A stretch of 64,000 nt of DNA from Streptomyces hygroscopicus (GCF_026168105.1 NZ_LBMW01000033.1:27806-91805), one strand, 5' to 3'; positions 1-8,983 are shown, counted from the first letter of the stretch. Notes: generated from the letters alone by a model not told the origin. A program made the numbers and translations.

Positions 1-144
1 CGGCCGGAGTTCCCGGGCGAGCGCCACCGCCTGCTCCCCGTCCGCGGCCTCCCCGACCACCTCGACATCGGGCGCACTGCGCAGGATCAGGACCAGTCCG
101 GCGCGTACGGCGGACTGGTCCTCGGCGACGAGCACACGGATCAT
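1..144 (-). CDS. NarL-type response regulator, 5' part only
   Basis: The first 48 codons of a response regulator lie here and the rest is beyond the left edge. The translated start, MIRVLVAEDQSAVRAG, is a typical receiver-domain start with the acidic pair E8-D9. The ATG overlaps the stop of the histidine kinase by 4 bases (ATGA), so the pair is translationally coupled. Because the partner kinase is of the HisKA_3 class, the missing C-terminus is expected to carry a LuxR-type helix-turn-helix. That part is inference. Confidence 0.85.
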   Translation of the reverse strand, partial: MIRVLVAEDQSAVRAGLVLILRSAPDVEVVGEAADGEQAVALARELRP

Positions 145-1322
145 CTGGTCTCTCCCTGTCGGGCCTCGTGGACGGGAAGGGCGGCGCATACGGTCCACAG
201 CGGCCCGTCGGGACCGGCGTCGAACGTGCCGCCGAGCAGCGCGGTCCGCTCCCGCATCCCGACGAGCCCCGCGCCGGAGCCGGGTGCCCTTGGTCCCCCG
301 CGGTCGCCGTAAGGGCTGGTCACCCGCACATCGAGGACCCCGTCCCGCTGCCCCAGGGTCACCGTGACCCGGCCGGCACCGGCGTGCTTCAGCGCGTTCG
401 TCAATGACTCCTGCACGATCCGGTACGCGGCCAGCTCCACCGGCGCGGGGACCCCTGCGTACTCGGCGTCCAGGGTGATGTCGAGCCCGTTCGTGCGGGC
501 CTGCTCCACGAGGGCACCGAGCCCGTCGAGGGTCGGAACCGCGGCTGTCTGCTCGTCGGCGGCGCCGTCGCGCAGGATCCCGATCAGGCGCCGCATCTCG
601 GCGAGCCCCGCCACGCTGTTCTCACGGATCACGACGAGGGCCTCCAGGGACGTCTTCGGGTCGTCGAGGGAGAGCGCGGCCGTGGAGTGGATGGCGATCG
701 CCGACAGATGGTTGGCGACCATGTCGTGCAACTCCCGTGCCATGCGCGCCCGTTCCGCGGCGACGGCCTGGACGCGGTCCATCTCGGCGAGCAGGGTGGT
801 CTGTTCGGCGCGCAGCCGTGCGGTCTCCGCCGCGTCACGGTGGTTGCGGACGACCCAGCCGGTGACGGCGGGTGCGAGCGCCACCACACCGAACCCGACC
901 CCGATCAGCATGCCCTTGGGGTCGCGCCAGAGGGCGAGCGGGGTGACTGTGCCCAGCACCGTGAGCAGACCGGTGACCCAGGGCAGACGCCGGGCGGCGG
1001 CAGGAGTGCCGTACAGGACGGCTGCGTACATGAGGTCCGTGAACATCACGACGGTGACCAGGCTGCCCCGGGTCACCGTGTCGGCGACCACCGCGGCCGT
1101 GCCGATCAGCAGGCCCGCCTTCGGCCGGGTGCGGCGCAGCAGCTCGCAGGCCGCCGTCACGACGAGCGGCACCAGCACCACCCAGCGCGCCGGCCACAGG
1201 ACGGTCGGTTCGCCCGCGGCGCGGGAGGCGAGTCCGATGGCCCACAACAGGAGCCCGCCCAGAAGCCCGCCGACCGCGATGCGCAGGTCGTCGCGGTGCG
1301 GTCGGGGGAGTCGTATGGCCAT
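141..1322 (-). CDS. NarL/DesK-family sensor histidine kinase
   Basis: Membrane sensor kinase of about 393 residues. The N-terminal half has several hydrophobic helices. The dimerisation/phosphoacceptor motif RARMARELHDMVANHLSAI places the phosphorylated His in ELHD. A GHKL ATPase follows, with N-box ESLTNALKHA and a glycine-rich G-box near GAGLVGMRER. This is the HisKA_3 architecture that pairs with NarL-type regulators, and the coupled downstream gene is one. A GTG 33 bases upstream (1355) is possible but has no ribosome site. The ATG at 1322 follows a G-rich tract. Signal unknown. Confidence 0.85.
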   Translation of the reverse strand: MAIRLPRPHRDDLRIAVGGLLGGLLLWAIGLASRAAGEPTVLWPARWVVLVPLVVTAACELLRRTRPKAGLLIGTAAVVADTVTRGSLVTVVMFTDLMYAAVLYGTPAAARRLPWVTGLLTVLGTVTPLALWRDPKGMLIGVGFGVVALAPAVTGWVVRNHRDAAETARLRAEQTTLLAEMDRVQAVAAERARMARELHDMVANHLSAIAIHSTAALSLDDPKTSLEALVVIRENSVAGLAEMRRLIGILRDGAADEQTAAVPTLDGLGALVEQARTNGLDITLDAEYAGVPAPVELAAYRIVQESLTNALKHAGAGRVTVTLGQRDGVLDVRVTSPYGDRGGPRAPGSGAGLVGMRERTALLGGTFDAGPDGPLWTVCAALPVHEARQGETR

Positions 1323-1479
1323 GTCCCCATCCAACACGGCGCGCGGATGCGCCACCTGATGCCGTGGGACGGTTTGCGCCTACATCGAAGGATGCAGTGC
1401 GACTTCGTCGCCGACGACGACGAGATGGGCCCGGCTGTCAACGAGCTTGGAGGAAAAGGGGGAACGAGAGGAGCAAGAC

Positions 1480-2076
1480 GTGGTCGTCGGGTTGATCGTC
1501 GCGTGCGAGGCCGGATTCTGGGTGCTGCTGGCCGCGGGCCTGGCCGTCCGTTATCTGCTGCGGATGCGCCGCACCGGCGTGGCGCTGCTGCTGTGCGAGC
1601 CGTTGCTGGAGGTCGTCCTGTTCGCCGTGGCGGCGATCGACCTGAAGAACGGTGCGAAGCCGAGCTGGGAGCACGGGCTGGCCGCGCTGTACATCGGCTT
1701 CACGGTCGCATACGGCCACTCCACGCTCCGGTGGCTCGACGGTCACGCCGCCCACCGTCTGGCCGGCGGCCCGCGTCCGCCCGGGCCGCCCCGCCACGGC
1801 CTGGCCCGCGCCCGGCACGAGGGGCGGCTGTGGCTGCGTACGCTGCTGGGGACGGCCGTGGCCTGCGCGCTGCTGCAGGTCGCGATCTGGTACGTCGGCG
1901 CGCCCGCGTCCCTTCGCGACGCGCAGTACGCCGCCCTGCGCATCCTCGTGATCCACGGACTGATCGCCCTGTCCTATCTGCCCCTGCCCAAGAAGGCGCC
2001 CGCCGCTGCCGCCCGTTCCGGGGAGCGCCGTACGCTGACCGAGCGGTTGAGCGGTTCTGGGAGGTCGGATGAGTGA
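1480..2076 (+). CDS. Integral membrane protein, function unknown
   Basis: Hydrophobic protein of about 198 residues with roughly four membrane helices, including a start-proximal one (GLIVACEAGFWVLLAAGLAV). A charged linker of about 40 residues lies in the middle and the C-terminus is basic. I start it at GTG 1480 because AGGAG at 1469-1473 is correctly spaced; a TTG at 1447 lacks a better site. Its end overlaps the next gene, a response regulator, by 8 bases, so it probably belongs to that two-component operon. It could be an accessory sensor or stress protein; I do not recognise a named family. Confidence 0.7.
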   Translation: MVVGLIVACEAGFWVLLAAGLAVRYLLRMRRTGVALLLCEPLLEVVLFAVAAIDLKNGAKPSWEHGLAALYIGFTVAYGHSTLRWLDGHAAHRLAGGPRPPGPPRHGLARARHEGRLWLRTLLGTAVACALLQVAIWYVGAPASLRDAQYAALRILVIHGLIALSYLPLPKKAPAAAARSGERRTLTERLSGSGRSDE

Positions 2077-2764
2077 GGGCATATGCCCCGGTGCGGTACT
2101 GGTCGTGGACGACGACGCGGCCATCCGCCGCTCGCTGGAGCGCGGGCTGCGGCTGAGCGGCTTCAGCGTCCGCACCGCCGAGAGCGGCCCCGAGGCACTC
2201 GCGGTGATCCGGGACACCGCGCCGGACGTGCTCGTCCTCGATGTGTCGATGCCCGGTATGAGCGGCATCGAGGTGTGCACGCGGCTCCGCGACGACGGCC
2301 AGGACCTGCCCGTCCTCATGCTCTCCGCGCTCGACGAGACCGCCGACCGTATCGCCGGACTCCAGGCGGGCGGCGACGACTACCTCGTCAAACCGTTCGC
2401 CCTGCAGGAGCTGGTCCTGCGGCTGCAGGCGCTGCTGCGCCGGAGACCGCCCGCGGACCGGGAGGTGCTGCGGGTGGCGGACCTGGTGATCGACCCGGCG
2501 GCCCGCACCGCCCTGCGCGACGGCCGTCGCCTGGAGCTGACCCGGCGCGAGTTCGAACTCCTCGAGGTGCTCGCCCGCAACGCGGGCCTCGTCCTCAGCC
2601 GCGACCAGCTACTGGAACGGGTGTGGGGCTACGACTTCGACGTACGCACCGACGCCGTGGACACCTTCGTCAGCTATCTGCGGCGCAAGCTGGAGGCGGA
2701 CGGCGGCAGACGGCTCGTGCACACCGTCCGCGGGGTGGGCTTCGTCCTGCGGGAGACGCCGTGA
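2069..2764 (+). CDS. OmpR/PhoB-family response regulator
   Basis: Cytoplasmic transcription regulator of 231 residues. The receiver domain has the acidic cluster D14-D16, phosphoacceptor Asp near 58 (VLVLDVSMPG) and the conserved Lys in YLVKPFA. The C-terminal winged helix includes LTRREFELLEVLARN, LERVWGYDFDVRTDAVDTFVS and the final HTVRGVGFVL motif. The length is normal for the family. It sits just upstream of its kinase, 34 bases away. Target genes cannot be read directly; the two small exported proteins downstream are natural candidates. Confidence 0.92.
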   Translation: MSEGICPGAVLVVDDDAAIRRSLERGLRLSGFSVRTAESGPEALAVIRDTAPDVLVLDVSMPGMSGIEVCTRLRDDGQDLPVLMLSALDETADRIAGLQAGGDDYLVKPFALQELVLRLQALLRRRPPADREVLRVADLVIDPAARTALRDGRRLELTRREFELLEVLARNAGLVLSRDQLLERVWGYDFDVRTDAVDTFVSYLRRKLEADGGRRLVHTVRGVGFVLRETP

Positions 2765-2798
2765 GGGCGGCGGCGGTACGGCCGCCGGAGGAGTCGCC

Positions 2799-4262
2799 AT
2801 GAGACTGTCCACCCGCATCGGACTCGCCGTCGGACTCACGGTCCCGCTCCTCGTGCTCGCCTCCGGCTGGCTGCTGCTGAACCTGGTCGCCCGGGACCTG
2901 CACCGAGAGGAGGACAACCACCTCCGCCGGCGCGCCGCGGCCGTGCTCCCGGACGCCCGCGCCTTGCTGCGCGCCACGGCCGCCGATCGGCGGCGGGCGG
3001 CCGACACCAGGGAAAGGCTGCTGTACAGCGCGGCACTCGACGTCGGCGTACGCGTCGTCGCGGCGGACGCGACCTTCAGCGGTGGACCGCAGCCGAGCGC
3101 CTCGGTGGCCTTGCCCGCGCGGGCCGCCGGCCCGGTCACCGTCCGGCAGGCCGGGCGCAGCTGGCGGGCGCTGTCGAGGCCGATCGCGGCAGACACCGTC
3201 TCCGGCACCCTCTGGGTCTTCCAGCCCGACACCGCCGACCGCACGCAACTCCAGCTCGTCCGGCGGCGCGTGGTGATGACCGCCCTGCTCGCGGCGCCCC
3301 TGTCCGGCCTGCTCGCCTGGGGCATCGCCACCGGTGCCACCGGACCGCTGCGTCGTCTGGGCCGCCGCACCGCGGGCCTCGACCCGCGCACCAGCACCAC
3401 CCGGCTGCGCCACGAGCCCACCGGTGTGACCGAGGTCGACGAGCTCGCGGCCACCCTGCGGACGGTCCTCGCGCGCTACGACGAACAGGCCGCCCGCACC
3501 GCCGAGGCCCTGGAGACGGCCCGTTCCTTCTCCGCCGCCGCCTCGCACGAACTGCGCACCCCGCTGATGAGCATGGGCACCAACCTCGACATCCTGGTGG
3601 CCCACCCCGGCCTGCCCGAGCCGGACCGCACGGAGGTCGTCACCGATCTGCGCCATGAGCACGCCCGCCTTCTCGGTCTGCTGGTGATGCTGCGCGAGCT
3701 GGGACGCGGAGACCTGGTGGAGGCGGAGGCGTTCCGCACGGTGGACGTGGCGGAGGCCGCGGACGCCGCGGTCGCGGAGGCCCGGCGCCGCGATCCGGAC
3801 GCCTGGATCACCCTGCGGGCGGAGCCGGGGCCGACCGTGCACGGCTGGGAGCCCGGACTGCGGCTGCTGCTCGACAATCTGCTCGCCAACGCGCTGGCGC
3901 ACGGAAGGGACCCACAGGGACGGGCGTGTGTGACGGTCGGGGTCCGCAGCGCCGGGAACGAGGTCGTGATCACGGTGGACGACCGCGGCCCCGGCGTCCC
4001 GGCCGAGGCGCGTGGCCGGATCTTCGAGCGGTTCCGGCGGGGACCGGGCAGCGCCGGCTCGGGGCTCGGCCTGACCCTGGTCGCCCAGCAGGCGGCGCTG
4101 CACCGGGGGAGCGTCACGGTGGCGGACGGCCCGGCCGGCGCCGGGGCGCGCTTCGAGGTGCGGCTGCCCCGGGCCGGCGGCGCCCTGCCCGACCGACGGG
4201 ACTGGCTGATCGGAACAGCCGGGGCAAACCGGTCACAGAGATCCCACAAAGAGGGCCCCTAG
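2799..4262 (+). CDS. Sensor histidine kinase (HisKA class)
   Basis: Membrane kinase of 487 residues. A first membrane helix lies at about 8-30 (GLAVGLTVPLLVLASGWLLL), followed by an extracytoplasmic segment of about 125 residues. A second helix near 155-175 is followed by a HAMP-like region (GPLRRLGRRTAGLDPR). The phosphoacceptor motif FSAAASHELRTPL is near residue 250. The N-box is DNLLANALAHG and the G-boxes are DDRGPGVP and GSGLGLTLV. The sequence is complete. It pairs with the OmpR-type regulator immediately upstream. The outer domain has no recognisable fold, so the signal is unknown. Confidence 0.92.
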   Translation: MRLSTRIGLAVGLTVPLLVLASGWLLLNLVARDLHREEDNHLRRRAAAVLPDARALLRATAADRRRAADTRERLLYSAALDVGVRVVAADATFSGGPQPSASVALPARAAGPVTVRQAGRSWRALSRPIAADTVSGTLWVFQPDTADRTQLQLVRRRVVMTALLAAPLSGLLAWGIATGATGPLRRLGRRTAGLDPRTSTTRLRHEPTGVTEVDELAATLRTVLARYDEQAARTAEALETARSFSAAASHELRTPLMSMGTNLDILVAHPGLPEPDRTEVVTDLRHEHARLLGLLVMLRELGRGDLVEAEAFRTVDVAEAADAAVAEARRRDPDAWITLRAEPGPTVHGWEPGLRLLLDNLLANALAHGRDPQGRACVTVGVRSAGNEVVITVDDRGPGVPAEARGRIFERFRRGPGSAGSGLGLTLVAQQAALHRGSVTVADGPAGAGARFEVRLPRAGGALPDRRDWLIGTAGANRSQRSHKEGP

Positions 4263-4313
4263 CCTCCGTCGACGTCGGACGGACGACGGGGCCGTCCGGG
4301 AACGGAGGAGGAG

Positions 4314-4739
4314 ATGTACGTACGACGACGGCGGAGCACCGTGCTGGTGGGGCTCGCCACGGCGGCGCTGCTGGTGAGCGGGACCGGGGCGGCCTTGGCC
4401 GAGAACTCGCCGACGCCCGCGCCCGCGGCCACGGCCAACGCGGCGCCCAAGGGTGACGGGGCGAGGTCGCTGTGCAAGCGCGTGCCGAAGATCGACGAGC
4501 GGATCGAGCGGGCCCTGAAGCGGCTTGACGGGCCGGTGACCGTCCGCGGTTCCATCGCCCGGCTCCAGCAGCGCGTGGACAACGCCAAGAACGCGGGTCA
4601 CACGGAGATCGCCACGTATCTCCAGGACCGGCTGACCTTCCGCAAGTCGCTGGTGCCCACGCTCCAGCAGCGGCAGAAGGACCTGGCGGGCGTCAAGACG
4701 TGGTGCGCGGCCCACGACAACGGGAAGGCGGCGAGCTGA
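4314..4739 (+). CDS. Small secreted protein, unknown function
   Basis: Protein of 141 residues with a classic signal peptide: basic MYVRRRR, a hydrophobic core STVLVGLATAALLVSG and an AxA-like site at about 28. An Ala/Pro-rich linker leads to a predicted helical domain of about 90 residues holding two cysteines (SLCKRV and KTWCAA), which could form a disulphide outside the cell. A GGAGGAG ribosome site precedes the ATG. It follows the kinase gene by 51 bases and overlaps the next gene, so it is likely an output or accessory of this two-component operon. Function not recognised. Confidence 0.75.
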   Translation: MYVRRRRSTVLVGLATAALLVSGTGAALAENSPTPAPAATANAAPKGDGARSLCKRVPKIDERIERALKRLDGPVTVRGSIARLQQRVDNAKNAGHTEIATYLQDRLTFRKSLVPTLQQRQKDLAGVKTWCAAHDNGKAAS

Positions 4740-4996
4740 TGCGGGGCCCGCGGGTGCTGCGCTTGGCGGCACCCGCGGTGGCCCTTCTCGTGGGGCTCAC
4801 CGCGGGCTGCGCACGCGACCACGGCACGGCCGCCGCGCCGTCCTCGTCCGCGCCGTCCTCGTCGGCGACGGGATCGTCCGCGACGGGATCGTCCGCCACC
4901 GGATCCGGTCTCGCGGACATGCAGAAGAAGGTGTCCGCCGCCGAGTCCGCGGCTGCGGCGGCGGACCGGGACGCCGCCCAGGACGGCAGCCGCTGA
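4739..4996 (+). CDS. Small putative lipoprotein
   Basis: An 85-residue protein whose ATG overlaps the upstream stop (TGATG). The signal peptide ends in the lipobox LTAGC, with Cys near residue 24, predicting lipid attachment outside the membrane. The mature part is a low-complexity Ser/Ala/Thr linker containing a tandem GSSAT repeat made by a 15-base DNA repeat at about 4862-4905, then a short charged helix (MQKKVSAAESAAAAADRD). Likely translated together with the preceding secreted protein. Function unknown. Confidence 0.7.
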   Translation: MRGPRVLRLAAPAVALLVGLTAGCARDHGTAAAPSSSAPSSSATGSSATGSSATGSGLADMQKKVSAAESAAAAADRDAAQDGSR

Positions 4997-5002
4997 GGGA
5001 CC

Positions 5003-5026
5003 GGGGAGCGCGCCTCAGCGCTCCCC
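5003..5026. terminator. Convergent hairpin terminator
   Basis: Perfect 9-base stem GGGGAGCGC / GCGCTCCCC with a 6-base loop, lying between the converging lipoprotein gene and the adenosyltransferase gene and covering the latter's stop codon. Confidence 0.7.
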
Positions 5027-5587
5027 GCCCGGCACCCACAGCACGTCCCCGGTCTCCCTGTTGGCGTACCGGGCGAGGATGAACAGCAGGTCGGACAGGC
5101 GGTTGAGATAGGTCGCGGTCAGCGGGTTCATCACCTCGCCGTGAGCCTCGAGGGCGGCCCAGGTCGAGCGCTCGGCCCGCCGTACGACCGTGCACGCCTG
5201 GTGCAGCAGGGCCGCGCCGGGCGTGCCGCCGGGCAGGATGAAGGAGCGCAGCTTCTCCAACTCGGCGAGGAAGCGGTCGCAGTCCGCCTCCAGCCGGTCG
5301 ACATAGAACTGCTCGACCCGCAGCGGGGGGAACTCCGGGTTCTCGACCACCGGCGTCGACAGGTCCGCGCCCACGTCGAACAGGTCGTTCTGCACACGGG
5401 TGAGGACCTTGACGACCTCCTCGTCGAGGCCGCCCAGCGCGATCGCGGTGCCGATCACCGCGTTCGCCTCGTTGGAGTCCGCGTACGCGGCGATGCGCAG
5501 ATCGGTCTTCGGCACCCGGCTCATGTCGCCCAGGTGCGTCGTGCCCTTGTCGCCGGTACGCGTGTAGATGCGCGTCAGATTGACCAT
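5015..5587 (-). CDS. PduO-type cob(I)yrinic acid/cob(I)alamin adenosyltransferase
   Basis: Cytoplasmic enzyme of 190 residues that transfers adenosyl from ATP to cob(I)alamin, making the coenzyme used by mutases such as IcmA (35.8 kb). The N-terminal ATP loop TRTGDKGTTHLGD, the YADSNEANAVIG helix, the RRAERSTWAAL segment with the conserved Arg-Glu pair and the C-terminal NRLSDLLFILARYAN are family signatures. Length is normal. It is transcribed away from the ABC genes' start but on the same strand, 13 bases after the permease stop, so it may be co-transcribed with that exporter. Confidence 0.93.
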   Translation of the reverse strand: MVNLTRIYTRTGDKGTTHLGDMSRVPKTDLRIAAYADSNEANAVIGTAIALGGLDEEVVKVLTRVQNDLFDVGADLSTPVVENPEFPPLRVEQFYVDRLEADCDRFLAELEKLRSFILPGGTPGAALLHQACTVVRRAERSTWAALEAHGEVMNPLTATYLNRLSDLLFILARYANRETGDVLWVPGGER

Positions 5588-5600
5588 GTGACCAGCGTAG

Positions 5601-6350
5601 TTAGGCCCCGGCCGTCCGGAACACCCGTGTGCCCACCGTCACGGCCAGTGCCGCGACGGCGACGGCGACCAGCACGCCGTACAGCATGTGCGCCGTGGCG
5701 TACGAGCCGACGTAGGCGTCCCGCACCGCGTCCACCAGATAGCGGAGCGGCATGAAGTGGGACAGCACGTCCAGCCAGCCGGGGGCCAGGGACATCGGCA
5801 GCATCAGACCCGAGAGCAGCATCGACGGCATGGTCATCGTGTTGATGGCGGGGCCGAACTCCTGCGGGGTGTGGACCTTCATGGCCAGCGCGTACGACAG
5901 CGAGGCGAGCGAGAGGGTCAGCAGCGCCACGAAGACGAACCCGATCAGGATCCCCGCAAGCGGCGCCCGCAGGCCCATCACCAGTGCCGCGAGGACCAGG
6001 AGCACCGACTGGAAGACGAAGACGGCGGTGTCCCGCAGCACCCTGCCGAGCAGCAGCGCGAGCCGGCTGACGGGGGTGACCCGCATCCGCTCCACGATCC
6101 CGAGGTTCTTCTCGATGATGATCGTGAACCCGGCGAACGCGGCGCCGAACAGCCCGAGTTGGAGCAGCAGGCCGGGCACCAGCACCTGCCATGAACTGCC
6201 GCGCGAGGCGAGGGGCAGACCGGTGAGCAGCGGGCCGAAGAAGACGAGATAGAGCAGCGGCATCAGGACGCCGAAGAGCATCGCGAGCCGGGAGCGGAGG
6301 GTCTGGCGGGCGTAGCGCCCGAAGATCAGTGCGGTGTCGTTCAGCAGCAT
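5601..6350 (-). CDS. ABC-2 type transporter permease
   Basis: Membrane protein of 249 residues with about six helices, ABC2_membrane type. The motif VERMRVTPVSRLALLLGRVLRD in the first cytoplasmic region and the re-entrant GLMLPMSLAPGWLDVLSHFMPLRYLVDAVRD segment near the C-terminus are typical of DrrB-like exporters. It lies 11 bases downstream of its ATPase gene. Together they form a half-size exporter; the divergent TetR gene at 7224 likely controls it. The substrate is unknown, with drug or lipid the usual possibilities. Confidence 0.9.
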   Translation of the reverse strand: MLLNDTALIFGRYARQTLRSRLAMLFGVLMPLLYLVFFGPLLTGLPLASRGSSWQVLVPGLLLQLGLFGAAFAGFTIIIEKNLGIVERMRVTPVSRLALLLGRVLRDTAVFVFQSVLLVLAALVMGLRAPLAGILIGFVFVALLTLSLASLSYALAMKVHTPQEFGPAINTMTMPSMLLSGLMLPMSLAPGWLDVLSHFMPLRYLVDAVRDAYVGSYATAHMLYGVLVAVAVAALAVTVGTRVFRTAGA

Positions 6351-6361
6351 CTCGATACGTC

Positions 6362-7144
6362 CTATACGGCTACGGGGGTGGAGTCGGCCGGCGCCGGGCC
6401 GCGGCCGGTGATCGCGAGGAACGCGTCCTGGAGCGTCGCGTCGATCGAGCCGCCGTACCGGAGTTTCAGCGCTCCCGGGGTGCCGTCCGCGACCACGACT
6501 CCCTCGTCCACGATCACCAGCCGGTCGGAGAGCGCGTCCGCCTCGTCGAGGTAGTGCGTGGTGAGGAAGACGGTGGTGCCGTGTTCGTCCCGCAGACGCC
6601 GTACGAGGTCCCAGAGGCCGGCGCGGCTGCCGGGGTCGAGACCGGTGGTGGGCTCGTCGAGGAAGAGCACCCGGGGTCGGTGCGTGAGTCCCATCGCGAT
6701 GTCGAGGCGCCTGCGCTGGCCGCCGGAGAGCGCGGCCGTCTTCCGGTCCAGCAGCCCGCCGAGGTCCAGTTCGTGCGCCAACTCCTCGGCGCGCTCGGCC
6801 GCCTGGGCCTTCGTCAGGCGGTAGAGCCGCCCCTGGGTGACGAGTTCCTCCCGCACCGTCACATGCGGGTCGACGCCGCCGGACTGGGCGACGTAGCCGC
6901 AGACGCGGCGCACCCCTTCGGCGTCGGTGACGAGGTCGCGCCCCGCGACCGTGGCGGCGCCGCCGGTGGGTTTCAGCAGGGTCGTGAGCATCCGGAGAGT
7001 GGTCGTCTTGCCTGCGCCGTTTGGGCCGAGGAATCCGAGGATCTCGCCCTCCCGGACGGTGAGGTCGATGCCGCGCACCGCTTCCACCTCGCCGCGCCTG
7101 GTCCGGAAGGTACGGGCCAGACCGGCCGTACTGATGATGGTCAT
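6362..7144 (-). CDS. ABC transporter ATP-binding protein (DrrA type)
   Basis: Cytoplasmic ATPase of about 260 residues. Walker A is GPNGAGKTT, the signature ALSGGQRRRLDIAMGL, Walker B VLFLDEPTTGLD and the H-loop TTHYLDEAD. The short C-terminal extension (TLQDAFLAITGRG) matches daunorubicin-type exporters. A GTG two codons upstream (7150) is also possible; I chose the ATG at 7144. It forms an operon with the permease at 5601 and faces a TetR gene across an 80-base intergenic region. Confidence 0.92.
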   Translation of the reverse strand: MTIISTAGLARTFRTRRGEVEAVRGIDLTVREGEILGFLGPNGAGKTTTLRMLTTLLKPTGGAATVAGRDLVTDAEGVRRVCGYVAQSGGVDPHVTVREELVTQGRLYRLTKAQAAERAEELAHELDLGGLLDRKTAALSGGQRRRLDIAMGLTHRPRVLFLDEPTTGLDPGSRAGLWDLVRRLRDEHGTTVFLTTHYLDEADALSDRLVIVDEGVVVADGTPGALKLRYGGSIDATLQDAFLAITGRGPAPADSTPVAV

Positions 7145-7166
7145 GACCACAGAAAAACAGAGTCCC

Positions 7167-7178
7167 TGAAATTTTTCA
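7167..7178. promoter_or_regulatory. Short dyad, possible TetR operator
   Basis: TGAAA-TT-TTTCA is a perfect 5-base inverted repeat in the A/T-rich gap between the divergent ABC ATPase and TetR genes. Its position suits an operator for the neighbouring TetR protein, but the arms are short for that family, so the assignment is tentative. Confidence 0.35.
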
Positions 7179-7223
7179 ATGACCCCAAAAATAGTTGAGG
7201 CCCAGCGAAGTTAGGATCAGGAC

Positions 7224-7865
7224 ATGACCGAGGGCCTCAGGGAGCGGAAGAAGCGGCAGACGCGGCAGTACATCTCGGACATCGCCACGGGACTGTTCCT
7301 GGAGCGCGGCTTCGACGCGGTGACCGTCGCGGAGATCGCCGAAGCGGCGGACGTCTCCGTCAACACCGTCTACAACTACTTCCCGGCCAAGGAGGATCTC
7401 TTCCTCGACCGCTCCAAGGGGGTCGTCGACCGGCTCTCGCGCTGGGTGCGCGGGCGGGAGGACGGCGAGTCGGCCGCCGCCGCCGTGCTGCGCGAACTGC
7501 GCGACGAGGTCCAGGCGGTGTCGCCCCGGGTGGGACTGATCGAGGGGTATGACCGTTTCATGCGGGTCGTCCATGACGCCCCGGCCCTTCGCTCACGCCT
7601 CTGGGGGATCGCCCAGGAGGTCCTGGAGAGCCTGGACGAGACGTTGCGCGAGGAGGTCGGCGCGTCCGTCGGCGACCCGCTGCCCACCCTGATCGCCGGT
7701 CAGATCAACTGGGTCCACCAGACCGTCGTCGCCGTCATCGGCCGGGAGATGATGGCCGGGCGCAATCCGGGCGAAGTGTCACGTGAGGTGCTGGTGCTTC
7801 TCGACGAGATGGAGGAGCTGTTGAGCGAGAAGGTGCTCAACTACGCCGTCCGGGCGGCGGAGTGA
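7224..7865 (+). CDS. TetR/AcrR-family transcriptional regulator
   Basis: Regulator of 213 residues. The N-terminal helix-turn-helix is clear: GLFLERGFDAVTVAEIAEAADVSVNTVYNYFPAKEDL, with the family-typical Tyr-Phe pair. The C-terminal two thirds form the ligand domain, with no recognisable ligand signature. The ATG is preceded by AGGATCAGGAC. It is divergent from the ABC exporter at 5601-7144, the classic arrangement in which the regulator represses the exporter and itself until a substrate binds. Confidence 0.9.
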   Translation: MTEGLRERKKRQTRQYISDIATGLFLERGFDAVTVAEIAEAADVSVNTVYNYFPAKEDLFLDRSKGVVDRLSRWVRGREDGESAAAAVLRELRDEVQAVSPRVGLIEGYDRFMRVVHDAPALRSRLWGIAQEVLESLDETLREEVGASVGDPLPTLIAGQINWVHQTVVAVIGREMMAGRNPGEVSREVLVLLDEMEELLSEKVLNYAVRAAE

Positions 7866-7991
7866 CGCATGCCGGTGTGATGTCCGTCATGTGAGACGTG
7901 ACGCGCATTACTAACCGGTCACAGGGCCCCTCACGAGCGCTAGGGTCCGGCCGAGAGACCTACACGGACAGCGCGTCAGGGGAGTCGCACA

Positions 7992-8840
7992 GTGGCACGG
8001 AAGCTTGCCGTCATCGGAGCCGGACTCATGGGTTCCGGTATCGCCCAGGTATCGGCCCAGGCCGGCTGGGACGTCGTCCTGCGGGATGTCACCGACGAGG
8101 CGCTGACGCGCGGCACGGACGCCATCAAGGCCTCGTACGACAAGTTCGTGGGCAAGGGCAGGCTTCAGGCGCACGACGCCGAGGCGGCGCTCGCCCGCAT
8201 CACCGCGACCACCGACCTCGACGCCGCCGCCGACGCGGACGTCGTGGTCGAGGCCGTCTTCGAGAAGCTCGAGGTCAAGCACGAGATCTTCCGGACGCTC
8301 GACAAGCTCGTCCGCGAGGACGCCGTGCTCGCGTCCAACACGTCCGCCATCCCGATCACCAAGATCGCGGCGGCCACCGACCACCCGGAGCGCGTCGTCG
8401 GCGTGCACTTCTTCTCGCCCGTGCCCATGATGCAGCTCGTCGAGCTCGTCCGCGGCTACAAGACGAGCGACGAAACCCTCGCCCGCGCCCGCGAGTTCGC
8501 CGAGTCCGTCGGCAAGACCTGCATCGTCGTCAACCGCGACGTCGCCGGTTTTGTGACGACCCGTCTCATCTCGGCACTCGTCGTCGAGGCGACCAAGCTG
8601 TACGAGTCGGGTGTGGCCACCGCCGAGGACATCGACCTCGCGTGCAAGCTGGGCTTCGGCCACGCCATGGGCCCACTGGCCACGGCCGACCTCACGGGCG
8701 TCGACATCCTGCTGCACGCCACCAGCAACATCTACACCGAGTCCCAGGACGAGAAGTTCGCTCCGCCGGAGCTGATGCGCCGGATGGTGGACGCCGGTGA
8801 CATCGGCCGCAAGAGCGGGCAGGGCTTCTACACGTACTGA
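7992..8840 (+). CDS. 3-hydroxybutyryl-CoA dehydrogenase
   Basis: NAD(P)-dependent oxidoreductase of 282 residues interconverting acetoacetyl-CoA and 3-hydroxybutyryl-CoA. The Rossmann motif AVIGAGLMGSGIAQ is at 6-19. The catalytic-His region is VGVHFFSPVPMMQLVELV, and the C-terminal domain motif DRxxAGFVTTRL is followed by GFGHAMGPLATADLTGVD. Length matches single-domain bacterial enzymes. The GTG start is in a GGGGAGTC context. A TAGGGT box at 7941-7946 may be the -10. It acts on the same substrates as the thiolase at 25155. Confidence 0.93.
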   Translation: MARKLAVIGAGLMGSGIAQVSAQAGWDVVLRDVTDEALTRGTDAIKASYDKFVGKGRLQAHDAEAALARITATTDLDAAADADVVVEAVFEKLEVKHEIFRTLDKLVREDAVLASNTSAIPITKIAAATDHPERVVGVHFFSPVPMMQLVELVRGYKTSDETLARAREFAESVGKTCIVVNRDVAGFVTTRLISALVVEATKLYESGVATAEDIDLACKLGFGHAMGPLATADLTGVDILLHATSNIYTESQDEKFAPPELMRRMVDAGDIGRKSGQGFYTY

Positions 8841-8983
8841 ATCGCTCGTGCCTCGGGGGTGTCACCCCATGGGGTGAATTCGGTATCGGTTCGCTCACAG
8901 ACGGCAACCTGACCGCCTCCGGGGCAGTCAGACCTTGCACAACCACAAACGGAGTACGAACGACGCACTCTCGGGGAGCGCAT

